A DNA stretch of 64,000 bases from Asterias rubens (taxonomy: Eukaryota; Echinodermata; Asteroidea; Forcipulatida; Asteriidae). The notes beneath the pieces were generated by a model. That model worked only from the letters and a program-made list of their open reading frames with translations. It searched no databases and was not told the DNA's origin. The position numbers were made by a program, and so were the translations under genes. Positions 32,787-45,472 of this stretch are shown here, piece by piece; position 1 is the first letter of the stretch, and every line of letters starts with the position of its first letter. The stretch spans positions 9,353,526 through 9,417,525 of the forward strand of contig NC_047083.1 in the NCBI RefSeq assembly GCF_902459465.1, given 5' to 3'.

Positions 32787-32850
32787 TTTTTTATTTTATT
32801 TTATTTTATTTTATTATTATTTTATTTTTTATTTTTTTATTTTTTTTTGG
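32787..32850. repeat. (TTTTA)n-rich microsatellite
   Basis: Pure T/A simple sequence with TTTTATTTTA phasing. Confidence 0.9.
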
Positions 32851-33050
32851 GGGGGACTTTTTTTCTTAACAATCCCAGTAAAAGAGTCAATCTCTAGATG
32901 AATTATCATACATGAGATTTTTTGAGATTTGGCGGACACTAAAAAAGTGCACTGTTTGCTATGGGTGTGTACAGAGAAATTTACCCCAACCGAACAGTGG
33001 CATAAAATGTAGTTTTCCGTCCACCTCCCTCGTGTACACCTCAACATGGT

Positions 33051-36000
33051 TTTTTATTGCATCTGGGAAATGGTCCTCAGTTTGAGAAATTTTGACATTT
33101 TGAATGTGCGTGGTGAGGAGGGGGAAGGGGTCTGTACAGGGTTTAAGCAGAGGATAACCCAGGGGTCTAAAAACCCTTTCACATGGCAGTAATTTAGCAA
33201 GGGTCCCTTGCTTTAGTTTTAGAATGGTTGTGAAATTGCATCTCGTGTGAAAAGATTGTTTTTACTCATGTCTCAAAAGCTACAGCCCCTCAGCGAGTAA
33301 TGGGAAGCTTTGCACCATCATTATTTTCAAACCAGTTAATGTAACTGTGTGGACATTGTGTTTTGTGTCCTACAAGAAGTACTTAAACCCTTTGAAGTTC
33401 GCTTTCCTGAGAGTCTTCAGGGCTTCACAACCAGAACAAAATATGTAGAAAATAAAATGAATGCAACTACGGCACCCTAGCAAGTAATATTTTAAGGGAA
33501 GCTTTCTACCATCATTAAACAAACCGTGAAAGTTTATTGTAAATCCGAGGACATTGTGTTTTGTGTCCGTACAAAAAGTACCCAAGCCCTTTAAGTTGGC
33601 TTTCCCGAGAGTCCTTGGCGTCACAACCATAACAAAACATGTAAAAAAGAAAATGAACGTGAACGCAATATGTTGAAGAAACTCAAACATCTCCAGATGT
33701 GATGCACGTTAACATGCCTCTAAGGGTCATGTCACATGACTCAATTTACAGGCGACCCTTTCCAGGCTATCTTGATCTCCCAGAAGAAAAGGCACTCACA
33801 TTTCAATGTTCTGATATTTTGTTTGTTGATCACAAGACATTTTTGAAAAAATTACCAGGCCTGATACTTCAGAGGCAACGGAGGCAATTGCCTCCGTTGC
33901 CTCTTGTCATTGCCTTGGTGCCCTTGAAATGCTCTAGTAGAAATTTACAATTTCCTCATAGGGTGCCCTTTGCCAAAGAGAAAATGCCTTGGTGCCCTTG
34001 CCCTTTCAAAAATAAAGCATACAGGCCTGAATTACTCATGTGCTAGTAGTAGTTAATTGTTACAAGGCCTTTACTATTCTTGTGTTTTTATTTTATGGAA
34101 TAAATGAATGCAAACGCAATATGCTGAAGAAACTCAAACACCTCCAGATGTGATGCACGTTAACATGCCTTTAACTCATGGGTCCCTGACTCATTTCTAC
34201 CAGGCAACAAGCCTCAGCAGCGATATCGAAAGTTACGTAGGGATTGAACAGCTGTGTGCAATCAATAGCACTTTGTCCTATTTTCAGGTTTGTATGACGC
34301 CTAACTTCCATGAGGGGAAAAGAGATGGAAAAGTTGTATTAGTACTAGTAACAGTGTGAACAAACTACATAGTAGGTGCTACATTTGAAATGTAGTTCAT
34401 TGTGACAGTAGGACATGTGTTCGAAGATTTTGTCCTATTTTTAGTTTTGTATGACGCCTAACTTCCAAGAGGGGAAAAGAGACGGACAAGTTGTACAAAT
34501 GTAATTCGTTTTGACAGAAGGACATGTGATTAAATATATGGTTACCAGCCAAACTACGCTTTTTAGGGACAGGGTCAAAAACACACAATCTGTGACTGGT
34601 ATTCTGTCCGTTTCTGCTAAGCAGGAATTTGTTAGTATTCTGTGCTTTAAGCAGCTCTATTAAACTTGGCCCAGGCCTGAAGTGGTAACCGTTAAAAGAG
34701 AGTAAACCACCCAAACTCCCCTCACTGAGTCAGCTCGCTAGACGATCTGTACATGTAGGCCTACATGTTGAGCCATATGGAACTACTTGACTGTGTCCTG
34801 ACTACCAAACTACTGACCCATATCGCGGGGATGATATAATTTACATTAAACATGTTAAAAGGAAGGTACACGTTTGGTAATTACTAATAACAAATATTTT
34901 ACTGACATTTTCACGGAGTGACAATGATAAATAAACGGTTAAATTAACAGTAACAAATACATCCCCATATAGTTTCACGTCATACAATGTTACTGACTAG
35001 AAAATAAGTCAGAACAAAACAAAATATACTTGGTTTGGATTGAAATAAAATACTTTGCTGTTTCTGTGGAAATGATTAAGTCGGTTGACACCGGAAACTG
35101 AGCTTATTTTGACCAACCTAAATCCTTCTCCAAAATAAGGCCAATCACGTTATAGCCTCCTACCTTTTAAAAAAAAAAAGGAAGGCGGGCTTCACAAAGA
35201 AGATTTTGACCGGCCGGGCTATTTTTCAAAATATTTGTCACTTTCCTCTGAGATCATTAAAAAGTAAGCTCTTTTTTGTTTTTAAAAGGAGGCGGCCTCT
35301 AACAAGGAACAAGTTTTTTTGTTTGTTGCCTAAATTGCACAATACAGAACAAAATTAGAACTCCAGACTCATCACGGATGTGGTTAAAAATACTACAATC
35401 ACGTACCATCATTTCCCTCTCTAAACAGATGATTGGTAATAAACATTAACCCCTCCCATAGCAACACTAGAAACTAAACCAAGGCCAGACACTTAATCAA
35501 CATGTTCATTTCCTGTATTTGCTCACTCTCCTTGAAGTTGCCCATTAAAGACACAGAACACTATTGGTTATTGTCAAAGACCAGTCTTCTCACTTGGTGT
35601 ATCTCAACATATCCCTAGATGCATAAAATAACAAACCTATGAAAATTTGATTTTATGAGCTCAATCGGTTATCAAAGTTGCGAAATAATAATAAAAGAAA
35701 AAACACTCTTGTCACCTGAAGTTGTGTGCTTTCAGATGCTTGATTTCGAGAACTCAAATTCTAAATCTGAGGTCTCAAAATTAAATTCGTGGAAAATTGC
35801 TTCTTTCTCGAAAACTACGTTACTTCTAAGGGAGCCGCTTCTCTGTTTTATACTATCAACGGTTGCAACCTCTCCCCATTACTCATTACCAAGTGAGATT
35901 TTATGCTAATAACTATTTTGAGTAATTAGCAATAGTATCCAATGCCTTTAATCAACAGTTCACTTCATGCTCACACGCCTCAAAGTTGCGCTTTAAAGAA

Positions 36001-36740
36001 CTATTAATTGGAAATTTCTGCAAAGAACATTAACCTAATGCAAGTAATGTGAACATTAACATACTATATTATTTTGTGCAAGTTTTTGTAAAAACTATTG
36101 GTGTTTTACAATGGGTCCTAGATATCACAAACTTATAATTTAATAATTGTGTCTGACCATGAAGTATGATTAGAAGGCCTTCATGTACCAAGAATATGTT
36201 GTTGCTATGTAGATGGGTATAGATTGGTTGTCATGGGCAACAGTAATAGAACAATGTTTGCCATGGTTACAGTACCACCAGGCCTGCTGTATGCATTGTT
36301 TTTGAAAGGTCAAGGGCACCAAGGCATGATGAAGGAAGAACCCTATGAGGAAGTTGTAAGTTTCTACTGAGCATTTAAATTTAAGCATAGCTCCGAGGCA
36401 ATTACCAGCAGGGGGCATCTCTAGAGGAAATTGCCTTTTTGATGCATCGCCATCGTCTGTTTGATTGATATAGCCTTTTTATATAGGAATGGTGTGGTCT
36501 GTGGATATTGATGACTGATGTAAATACATGTAAGCTCTACTTTATATAGCCTAAAATATCAGCATTGTAAACCTAGACACTAGGTCCTAGTAAACTGTAT
36601 GAATGAATATGGGAGGGGCCGGGGGGGGGGGGGGTAATAAGCTACGTACATTATAAATAATAATAATTTGAACAGCAGATGGACTATGGTCATGGAGGAA
36701 AGACAACACTTACAGTTACACTTAAGGTTTGATGGGATAT
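33051..36740. other. Gene-free stretch with several duplicated blocks
   Basis: 33,248-33,595 holds two copies of the GTCCTACAAGAAGTACTTAA family. 33,650-33,760 and 34,103-34,200 share CTCCAGATGTGATGCACGTT. 34,274-34,345 and 34,430-34,497 share TATGACGCCTAACTTCCA. 33,855-34,034 is a satellite-related repeat with CAGGCCTGA at both inverted ends. No coding exon recognised. Confidence 0.6.
35545..35951 (+). repeat. TTAA-1 element, full length
   Basis: TTAAAGACACAGAACACTAT start, AATGCCTTTAA end. Confidence 0.85.
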
Positions 36741-36941
36741 TTAATATTGTTGGCTTATGCCTTTTAACACCCCATATCCATTTTTATTCAGGTATTTGTC
36801 GAAGCTGTTTTTGAACTGATTGGTTGTCTTGGCTTTGACCACTTTGGCTGGGAGTCTGTTCCAGTTATCTACCACTCGTTGTGTGAAGAAGTGTTTTCTG
36901 AGATTGAGCCCTTTGTTTAGCCTTCTTTTGAAGAGCTTCAA
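36741..36941 (-). pseudogene. LINE (CR1/Jockey-like) carboxy-terminal fragment
   Basis: Encodes 66 residues with HFFTQRVVDNWNRLP and FKNSFDKYLNKNG, the FFSxRVVxxWNxLP..V.A.....FKxxLD motif that ends many CR1/L2-type LINE polyproteins. It ends at a normal stop and is 5'-truncated. Confidence 0.7.
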
Positions 36942-37276
36942 TACATTCCTCCATTATTTAAACTGGGCTTTGAATCTAAGATAACTACTATACACGGCAC
37001 ATTTTCATATCTTAGAGTTGACGTAAGTCATTTCGCCTGGGTCTCAAAACCCCCAAACCCGGCATCAGCACTGCCCCTGGTCTCCATGACTGACGCAGTG
37101 TGGCTCCCGGTTCCGCACGCACCCAACCAACACCTTCAATTCAACGGTGATTGGTAATTTGTATTAACAAAATTTGACCATTTTTACAAGAAATAAACAC
37201 ACTCTTAACTAACCCACGGAATCAGAAATATAAATTGTACAAGAAACTTAGCTCTACGTAGAAAACAAACTCTTAC

Positions 37277-37360
37277 CTGCCTGCCAAAATAGCACTTTCC
37301 CGGAGCAAACGTTTGTTGTGACAGCGTCAAAATCCACTTGAAAGCGAGATGGAGGGGCTA
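37277..37360 (-). other. Orphan candidate first exon
   Basis: In minus-strand direction a palindromic NRF1-type site is followed by about 85 bases ending in GGCAGGCAG and donor GTAAGA (37271-37276). It has the look of a housekeeping-type untranslated first exon, but I found no coding exons for it downstream in 29-37 kb. It could be a distal alternative leader of tetraspanin B or start a non-coding RNA. Confidence 0.35.
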
Positions 37361-37363
37361 GAA

Positions 37364-37373
37364 CGCATGCGCA
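37364..37373. promoter_or_regulatory. NRF1-type palindrome
   Basis: TGCGCATGCG on the minus strand, the consensus NRF1 palindrome, at the 5' edge of the orphan exon. Confidence 0.45.
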
Positions 37374-37656
37374 CAAAACAACTTTCACACACGTCCAAAC
37401 AACACACGTGTTGTATTTGTTTTGGACACACCCAAATAATATTTTGTAAAAAGAAATTGAGAAAGACAGTTAATTGTTACAACTGCCCTTGAATTTTGTT
37501 TATGACTTGATTATTGTTTATTTATTATGCATTATTACTTGCAGAGGAGGAAATATAGAGAACCTGAACATGTTAATTTGGGTTATTTATCTACATCAGT
37601 CTAAATTTATTCCTCCATGGTCTACCAAGCTTTCTGAGAAGATTGATTATGGGTGT

Positions 37657-37687
<31 letters not shown>
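37657..37687. repeat. Poly(G) run, 31 bases
   Basis: Uninterrupted G31 followed by AGG GGG; could form G-quadruplexes and is a likely place for length error. Confidence 0.95.
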
Positions 37688-37688
<1 letters not shown>

Positions 37689-38905
37689 GGGGGTCCGTTT
37701 TCAGAAGTGCTTGAACGCCAACAGAGGGCGCTGTGTAGTTTCTTAACGGTCTCTGTTGTGTGGTTGTGTGCACAAAATCCCTTAGTAACTTATACTATGC
37801 TAAACATGTTAAAAAACACTTAACAAATATTTTAAGTTTCTCAGCCTCTTGATAACCAATCAGACATATTTTTAGACAACTAAACTTCAAATTTTCTTTC
37901 AATTCTGGTAGGTCAACTGTTTGGAACTTAAGGTTGCTAATTACCCAAGAAAACAAAGATCCCCCCCGACCATGTCTTTTCCCAAACCGACTCGCCGCCA
38001 GTTTCCACGAGGCATTCAAAGCCTAAATTTATCATTGGAATTTGAGTATTTTTACAGGCAACAAATCATTCTGAAACCTCTTTAGCCCACAATTAATAAC
38101 TTTGGACACTAAAGGAACTGCACAAGAGGACATTTTTGTTTTACAAAAAGTTCAAATTTATTTATTTACTCAAGTTTGTCTCTTACAAACGGCTTAATTA
38201 GAAAATTAAACATGATATTTTGGCCTTAGGGGAAATAATTTTTATTGGATAATTTAGTTTGTGAACAACATAAAAATGACAGGCATTATAATCCCTTTTG
38301 GCTATGTACATGTATTTACCTAAGCTGGGCCCAATTGCATTGGTCTGCTTACCGCTGAATTCTGCAAACAAAGAATAAGTTATAATTCCCTGGTTCCATA
38401 AGCGCGGATTCTTCGTTTACGGTAAACAGTCCCATGAAATAAAGCCCAGTTCAATGTGGGTTATAGATGGCGTTGTGATCTCTAACAGTTACTCAGAACA
38501 GCAACTTGGCATTTTAACTTGTCACCCTTTATTTTGGAAAACCACATCTGTTTAGATCTGAACTCTGTGAAATAATAATGCGACCCAAAGTAACGTTTTG
38601 ACAACTTCAAATTGACAGGATTCTTTTGACATTGTTCAAAGAGCAGCCCCAATCATTTCACCAGGTCCAGTGCGATCAAGTGGTCGGGAAATTCTGTCCC
38701 CTCGGAAATTGTGTCCCGCCATATGGAGAACTGTGTAAAAACTACAAGTGATAGCGCCCTCTTTTGAATCATCCTCCTATAGCCCATGATAATTTCCCAT
38801 ATTGTGGACAGAATCTCCATCGGACAGATTCTCCTGAGACAACATCTCCATCACCAAGGCGTCACAAAGTTTGTACAATAAGTCTTTACATGATAATGCC
38901 TGGAT

Positions 38906-39884
<979 letters not shown>

Positions 39885-40063
39885 TCAACTGCGGAAAGAA
39901 AAACAGGTAAAGCAATTTAAGTTTTAATCTAAACAGGCCCCCAATAATATAACTTCATCAAAAAAAGGTGTTCAGTAAACACCTCAGTTCGCTCAAACCT
40001 CAGTAATTTTTTTACGTAATCTAACCACTTTTGTACTCTCAAAAGAACCCTCTTTTGCAGTAG

Positions 40064-40198
40064 CGGATAACTTTCCGTATGGCGCCACCACTTTTTCACT
40101 CATTTTTACAAAAAGGGATATCTCATTGAGGTAAATTAGATACTATATTATTTCATATCTAATAAAAAAGTGGTGGCGCCATACGGAAACTTTTCCCA
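40064..40198 (+). repeat. hAT-like MITE, copy 1
   Basis: Inverted ends with TTTCCGTATGGCGCCACCAC; outer bases GGATAAC and CTTTTCC. CAGTAG flanks it on both sides as an imperfect target duplication. Inverse orientation to 47671-47794. Confidence 0.8.
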
Positions 40199-41070
40199 GT
40201 AGAATACTGGACTTGTCAAACAAAAAAGTGATTTAAATAAATAAAAGTTCACAACGACAACATTCAAAAAGGGCTTCGCCCGTTTTGAAATTTGAGTTCA
40301 ACATAAAAATTTTAGAAGGTAGTGTTATTTATCGAAAATACAGTCGACACTACAGTCCATCGGTACGACGAGTCTTCCCATACTGTGTGGCTGTGTTTTT
40401 CTATACCCATCTTAGTTAATATGAACACATGTAAACGTTGGTAGCGCAATAATGTTTAAAAGTTAAACTAGTGTCGGAAAAGGGTCCCTTACTATAGTCT
40501 TTCTACACAACAAAGATTGAAAGAATAGGCAGGAGAGAAGAGCAGAAATACCCTTGTCAAGTGAAACACATCCCGATATCAAACAAATAGAAGTGTCTAT
40601 TTATTACCTTACAGCAGTTTCATAAGATCTGGTGGGTGCAGTCGTTTGTAGACATTCGTACGTCAATCAAAATGTGTTATTTTGTGATCATACTGTTCGC
40701 ACGTTCTTTACATTATTTTGTTGCAGACTTTGAAGAAATGTTTAAAGCACGCCCTCTTGTGACACTTGTGTCAATGTGCGCGTATCCCTAGACTAGTCCC
40801 CAGCCCTTATCCGTAATACACGGTCCTCGGTGTGTGTAACGTCATCAGTTGTGATGCTAGCGTATACAGCTATCCTATAAGAACAATGCTGGATGATTTA
40901 GCGTACAAAAAAAAGAAATTCAAAGAAGACTTTAGTTCGGCCACACTTTCCTTAGCCTTAACAACTGATGTCACAATGACTTTCAGGCTCGTGAATAACG
41001 CCAGGGAATGGCCTCAAGCTTAGGTCGTCAATCAATCCCTGTCCATCTTCACCTTTCACCTTGATTCATA

Positions 41071-41225
41071 TAGGGTGCGTTCGTTTAGCTTCCCCGGGTC
41101 GACCCCGGTGTGTGGCGTTTTCTTTTTTCCAGGACAAAGGTTTCAGATAATTACCCACGTTCGTCCTGGAAAAAAAAAACTACCACACACCAGGGTCGAC
41201 CCAGGGAAGCTAAACGAACGCACCC
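41071..41225. repeat. MITE with GGGTGCGTTCG ends, copy 1
   Basis: ~70 bp inverted arms (GGGTGCGTTCGTTTAGCTTC, GGGTCGACCC) around CAGATAATTACCCACG. Confidence 0.85.
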
Positions 41226-41429
41226 ATTATGCGGAGGACGCAAGTACAGTCACATCGGGCCACCAATCAAAACCCAAGCTTACGTCAATCTATGCGCATT
41301 TTATATCCAATGAAATGATTGTATTAATGAGATCACTGAATCTGAAAAGCACTGACTGCGGTTAAAGACAAAGGACCATGGTCTACACTGTCCTTCTCTT
41401 TTTTCGAAAACTATGGGTGCGTTCGATTA

Positions 41430-41586
41430 TAGGGTGCGTTCGTTAAGCTTCCCTGGGTCGACCCCCCGGTGTGGGCGTGTTTTTTTTGCCAGGACAAACG
41501 TGTGCAGATAATTACCCACGTTCATCCTGGAAAAACAAACCGACACACACCGGGGTCGACCCAGGGAAGCTAAACGAACGCACCCA
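41430..41586. repeat. MITE with GGGTGCGTTCG ends, copy 2
   Basis: Same length and orientation as copy 1, only 205 bases away; a partial GGGTGCGTTCG also precedes it at 41415. Confidence 0.85.
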
Positions 41587-41612
41587 TTTCTCCCTGGGAT
41601 GGGTCGATCCCG

Positions 41613-42075
41613 GTCTGCCATGCAATTGTGTCCGCCATGCATTACTGTCCGCTCCGGACACTTTTGCATATGCAATCGTGTCCAGGGCTATGCAAAAATC
41701 GTCCGGTGGACATGTTTATGATTGTATGTATGGGCGCGCAAGCGAGCGTGCATGCACTGAACCTACGTATTTGCAGCATGAATATTCACGCCTTATATTT
41801 TTATAATTTGCAGGATACCCAACGGCCGAACATTTCAAAGGTCATTCATAAAAAATGGCGAACGTGTTCCGTCGACCAAGTGCGTTTATTTACTGCAAGA
41901 AGGACGGTTTTGCACGGGGGCGAACACACAATCTGCACATGCAAATGTGTCCGGGCGGACACATTGCATTATGCAGCAGCATCGGGCGGACACGATTGCA
42001 TATTATGTCCGGCGGACATTATTGCATATGCAATAATGTCCGACGGATAGTATTGCATAGAGGACATACATGCGA
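41613..42075 (+). repeat. PAL family element, near full length
   Basis: Colinear with 5575-6062: ATTGTGTCCGCCATGCA start, central GCATGAATATTCACG and CGTGTTCCGTCGACCAAG, and TTGCATATGCAATAATGTCC at the end. Confidence 0.85.
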
Positions 42076-42536
42076 CACCGACTCGATGTGCATGACGTCA
42101 CCAGGGGCTCGCCCAGATGAGTGCCGCGGGGTCGACATGCAGAAGAGCTAATCAAACGCAACCAAATCAAGATGTTGCCACTTGACACAATAATTATGAA
42201 ACTATTATGAATAGAGTGGAAGCGATTACTTAAAACTCGTTTAGAAATCAGGGTGCTGTGTGTGGGTGGGTGGGGTGGATGATGTGTGATCAAGTAATGC
42301 TTTTAGAATAGGCCAGCGGCTTCATACACTTTTTAATGTCCCTCCGGCCTAATGCATGCTAGGATAAATACCAAGCATAAAACACATCAGTAAAAGCCAC
42401 TTACTGTATTAAACCTGATTTCGAATTTAGGGTTGAGCTGTTAGTTATTATTACCAAAACGTACTAGCGCAGTGCTGTATTTACAATGTACACGTATAGA
42501 TGGGTTCAATTGCAACAAAACGTATACCTGATCCAT

Positions 42537-43235
42537 TTAAAGGTACTGGAAACGTTTGGTAATAATACTCAAAATAATAATACTTAGCATAACAACTTAC
42601 TTGGTAACGAGCAGTGGCGGAGAGGTGTATAGTATAAAACATTGTGAGAACCGGCTCCCTCTGAAGAACTATAGGCCTACGCGATAGTTTTTGAGAAAGA
42701 GGTAATTTTCTAACTCGATATAATAAAATGCTTCAGCTGAAGCCTATGCATTCTGAAACCACACATAATGCAACAAGGGTATTTTTCTTTCACCATCCTC
42801 TTGTAACTTCGATGACCATGCCAATTATTGAGTCCAAGTTTTCACGGATTTGTTATTTTCATTTCACAGGTTTGTTATCTTACACACAGGTCTGGTTTGT
42901 TATTTTCACAGGTTTGTTATGATGCAAAGTTGAGATACACCAAGTGAGAATTAGACTTGTGGACAAGTCGTTAAATCGGCCCCACTCGCTGAGATAGTGC
43001 TCTCGCGAGATCACTGCTCTCGCGCGAACTGATGGCTCCCCGATTTCGACTCCTCATTAACGACTTGTACAAGCTGAGGAGTCGAAATCGGGGAGCCATC
43101 AGTTCGCGCGAGAGCAGTGATCTCGCGAGAGCACTATCTCAGCGCGTGGGGCCGATTTAACGACTTGTCCACAAGTCTAAGTGAGAATACTTGTCTTTGA
43201 CAATTATTATTAGCAAAAGTGTCCGATGCCTTTAA
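42537..43235 (-). repeat. TTAA-1 element split by a foldback insertion
   Basis: TTAAAGGTACTGGAAACGTT start, GTCCGATGCCTTTAA end. The copy is interrupted near its right end by 42952-43179. Confidence 0.85.
42952..43179. mobile_element. Mutator-like foldback element with 9 bp target duplication
   Basis: 228 bp; arms of about 104 bases from TAGACTTGTGGACAAGTCGT to TCGACTCCTCA and its complement with one mismatch, loop ~20 bases. AGTGAGAAT flanks it at 42943-42951 and 43180-43188. Long inverted ends plus a 9 bp duplication fit the Mutator-like superfamily; no transposase is present. Confidence 0.85.
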
Positions 43236-43753
43236 GTTATATAAAGAGGGCCTATCGATTGATGTGCGATCCACTCACAACCATATCAACTTGAAGGTCA
43301 GGTCGTCATGGTAGCGAATACTTCGCCTGATGGTACTGAATAAAACGATACAGACCCAACATTATAAATATTATTTTTGTTGATCGTTAGTGAAAAGGGT
43401 CTCATCGTTTTCTTCTGGGGGAAAACTGACCCAACCAATCAAAACCAACCACGGGTGTTTTCTCTTCTATAATTAAAATAATGTAATTTTATCTCAAATT
43501 GCTGTGGAAACGGTGACGCCAATAAGTGGTTGAGCTGACTGCACTCAAAGTTAGACTGATTTTCAGAGAGTACAGTTATTTATTACAAGGGCAAACAGAT
43601 TGTGCCTATCTGATGCATTACGACGATACAGTTTAATTTGCGTCAAAGACTAACTGCTTGTTGTGCCGCGACAATTAGAGTATACTGATGCCAGAAGGGC
43701 TAACTACGTTTAAGTTTATCTGATTTAAAAGAAAAGATCAAATAAATATCATC

Positions 43754-44740
43754 ATGGAAGTTCTAAAATTCTTTTTTCTGTTTTTGATGGTGCAAGCCTG
43801 CCAGGGTGAAAACCAACAAAGGTTCATCGAAACGTTCTACTTGGTTGAGAATCGAGCCTTACTGAATCACGGGTTTCAGATCAAGACTGTATCTTCTCCT
43901 GTGATCTGTGGGCGAGACTGCTCTATGGATCCACAGTGTGTGTCTTTCAACTACCAAACAGATACCAAGGTTTGTGAGTTTAACAGTATCACAAGAGAAA
44001 GCAGCCCTGATGACTTTATCGAATCGCAAGGAAGTGTCTACTATGATAACAAAGTGGACACTCTTTCATTCGCCATTCCGAATAAGAAGTATAGCAGTTG
44101 TTTGAAGCTCTATCAAGCCGGTTACCGTGACAATGGCGTATACAAAATCTACCCCACAAGTCTGACTGATGGGTTTAAGGTCTACTGTGATATGGAGACA
44201 GATGGAGGAGGCTGGATTGTGTTCCAGAGGAGACAAGATGGAACTGTTGACTTTTACCGTACCTGGGCTGATTACCAATCTGGGTTTGGTGATCTTCAGA
44301 ATGAGTTCTGGTTGGGGAATGATATCCTGCGTAACCTGACTGAATCGGGTCAATGGGAGCTCAGAGTAGATATGGAAGAGTGGGAGTTGATTACGAAATG
44401 GGCTTCTTATGGTGAGTTTGCTGTTACAGGTGACAAGTACACTCTTCATGTTGGTTCATATGATGCTCAGAGTACAGCCAGCAATCAGATGCCTTACCAT
44501 AGTGGGTGTCCATTTTCAACAAAAGACAAGGAAAATGATTCAAACCAATCAGACAACTGTGCTGTGCAGTTTGAAGGGGCGTGGTGGTTTAATGACTGCT
44601 TTTGGGCTCATCTGAACGGTAAATACTATCAGGAAAAAGAGGAGACAAATATTCAGGGAATACAATGGGGCAAGACAGCAGAAGGGAATTATTACTCCCT
44701 CATGAAATGCAGCATGAAAATACGGCAAGTCGTCGAATAA
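43754..44740 (+). CDS. Secreted PAN/apple plus fibrinogen C-terminal domain protein, 328 aa
   Basis: Fibrinogen-related protein, a family used in invertebrates as extracellular lectins in immunity and adhesion. The ATG at 43754 opens a signal peptide (MEVLKFFFLFLMVQACQG, residues 1-18). Residues 19-101 form a PAN/apple-like module with C52, C56, C62 and C74. Residues ~113-326 are a fibrinogen C domain: CLKLYQAG, YCDMETDGGGWIVFQRRQDG (144-163), the GFG..EFWLGND block (178-190), LRVD, a calcium-loop region (KDKENDSNQSDNCA, 257-270) and the AWWF-DC motif (276-282). Conserved C116/C145 and C269/C282 are present, and C252 and C319 may form an extra pair. The coding sequence has no intron, unusual for this family. 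Both sides are repeat-rich. Ligand unknown. Confidence 0.95.
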   Translation: MEVLKFFFLFLMVQACQGENQQRFIETFYLVENRALLNHGFQIKTVSSPVICGRDCSMDPQCVSFNYQTDTKVCEFNSITRESSPDDFIESQGSVYYDNKVDTLSFAIPNKKYSSCLKLYQAGYRDNGVYKIYPTSLTDGFKVYCDMETDGGGWIVFQRRQDGTVDFYRTWADYQSGFGDLQNEFWLGNDILRNLTESGQWELRVDMEEWELITKWASYGEFAVTGDKYTLHVGSYDAQSTASNQMPYHSGCPFSTKDKENDSNQSDNCAVQFEGAWWFNDCFWAHLNGKYYQEKEETNIQGIQWGKTAEGNYYSLMKCSMKIRQVVE

Positions 44741-44793
44741 CTCAACAAACTCAGACCCTTTTGAAGACAATCAGTAGAGAAAATCAATACGAG

Positions 44794-44799
44794 AATAAA
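44794..44799 (+). terminator. Poly(A) signal of the fibrinogen-like gene
   Basis: AATAAA 54 bases after the TAA stop. Confidence 0.65.
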
Positions 44800-45472
44800 C
44801 ATTATCTTCAGTTATTGAATGCAAAATCAATTTTTTTTTCTAAAGACCCTATTAACTGAAGTACTTTAAAGTGGTGGCTGATTTTAACTTCCACGATCAA
44901 ATTTGATCCGGATCCGGGTGTGGACTTCACAAAGAGTTAGTCTTATCTCTAGTTAGGACGAGGTTTTTAATAAGAGTCCTAGGACGAGTCTTTAGTTAGG
45001 GCTATTTTTGTGAAGACGACCCTGGGTCCCGGAGGCCTATGCGATGGATTGACCCATTTCTGGGCTAGAATGACCAGGAGTGTCAAAAATGGCCAATAAG
45101 CGGGTCAGTTTACGCTCGGAATCCGAATTAAAAGACCCTAGCCGATTTTCGGATCTGGGTCAGGTTCCCTTAGAGTTGGGATCAGGATCTTCTGAGACGG
45201 CAAAACGTCATTGCTCACAAATTTTGTTTTAAACATTGTCAAACACAACGATACCGAGTCATGTTCATCAAGTTTTGGGAAAAAACGTCATCGTTTTCTT
45301 TTGGGAAAAAGAGTGGACAGTTTAAAATCGTCTGATCAGAAGCATAATTCATCACTTTGTATGGATTTCGTCAATTGCTTTCGCAAAATTAATTTCGAAG
45401 CTCCGAAAAAGAGTGTTGTCTTCAGAGTAAATATTTTGTTTTGCAAATTTATATATTATATGATTTCTCGTT

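Larger units (their letters stand above)
28900..32826. other. Gene-free stretch, repeats and unique DNA
   Basis: Satellite-related repeat at 29,372-29,545, TTAA-1 pieces at 30,840-31,186 and 31,992-32,165, a degenerate four-unit tandem at 31,323-31,800, and a paired ~130 bp duplication at 32,205-32,445 (CCAAGCGGACACGG at 32228 and 32365). No coding exon recognised. Confidence 0.6.
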
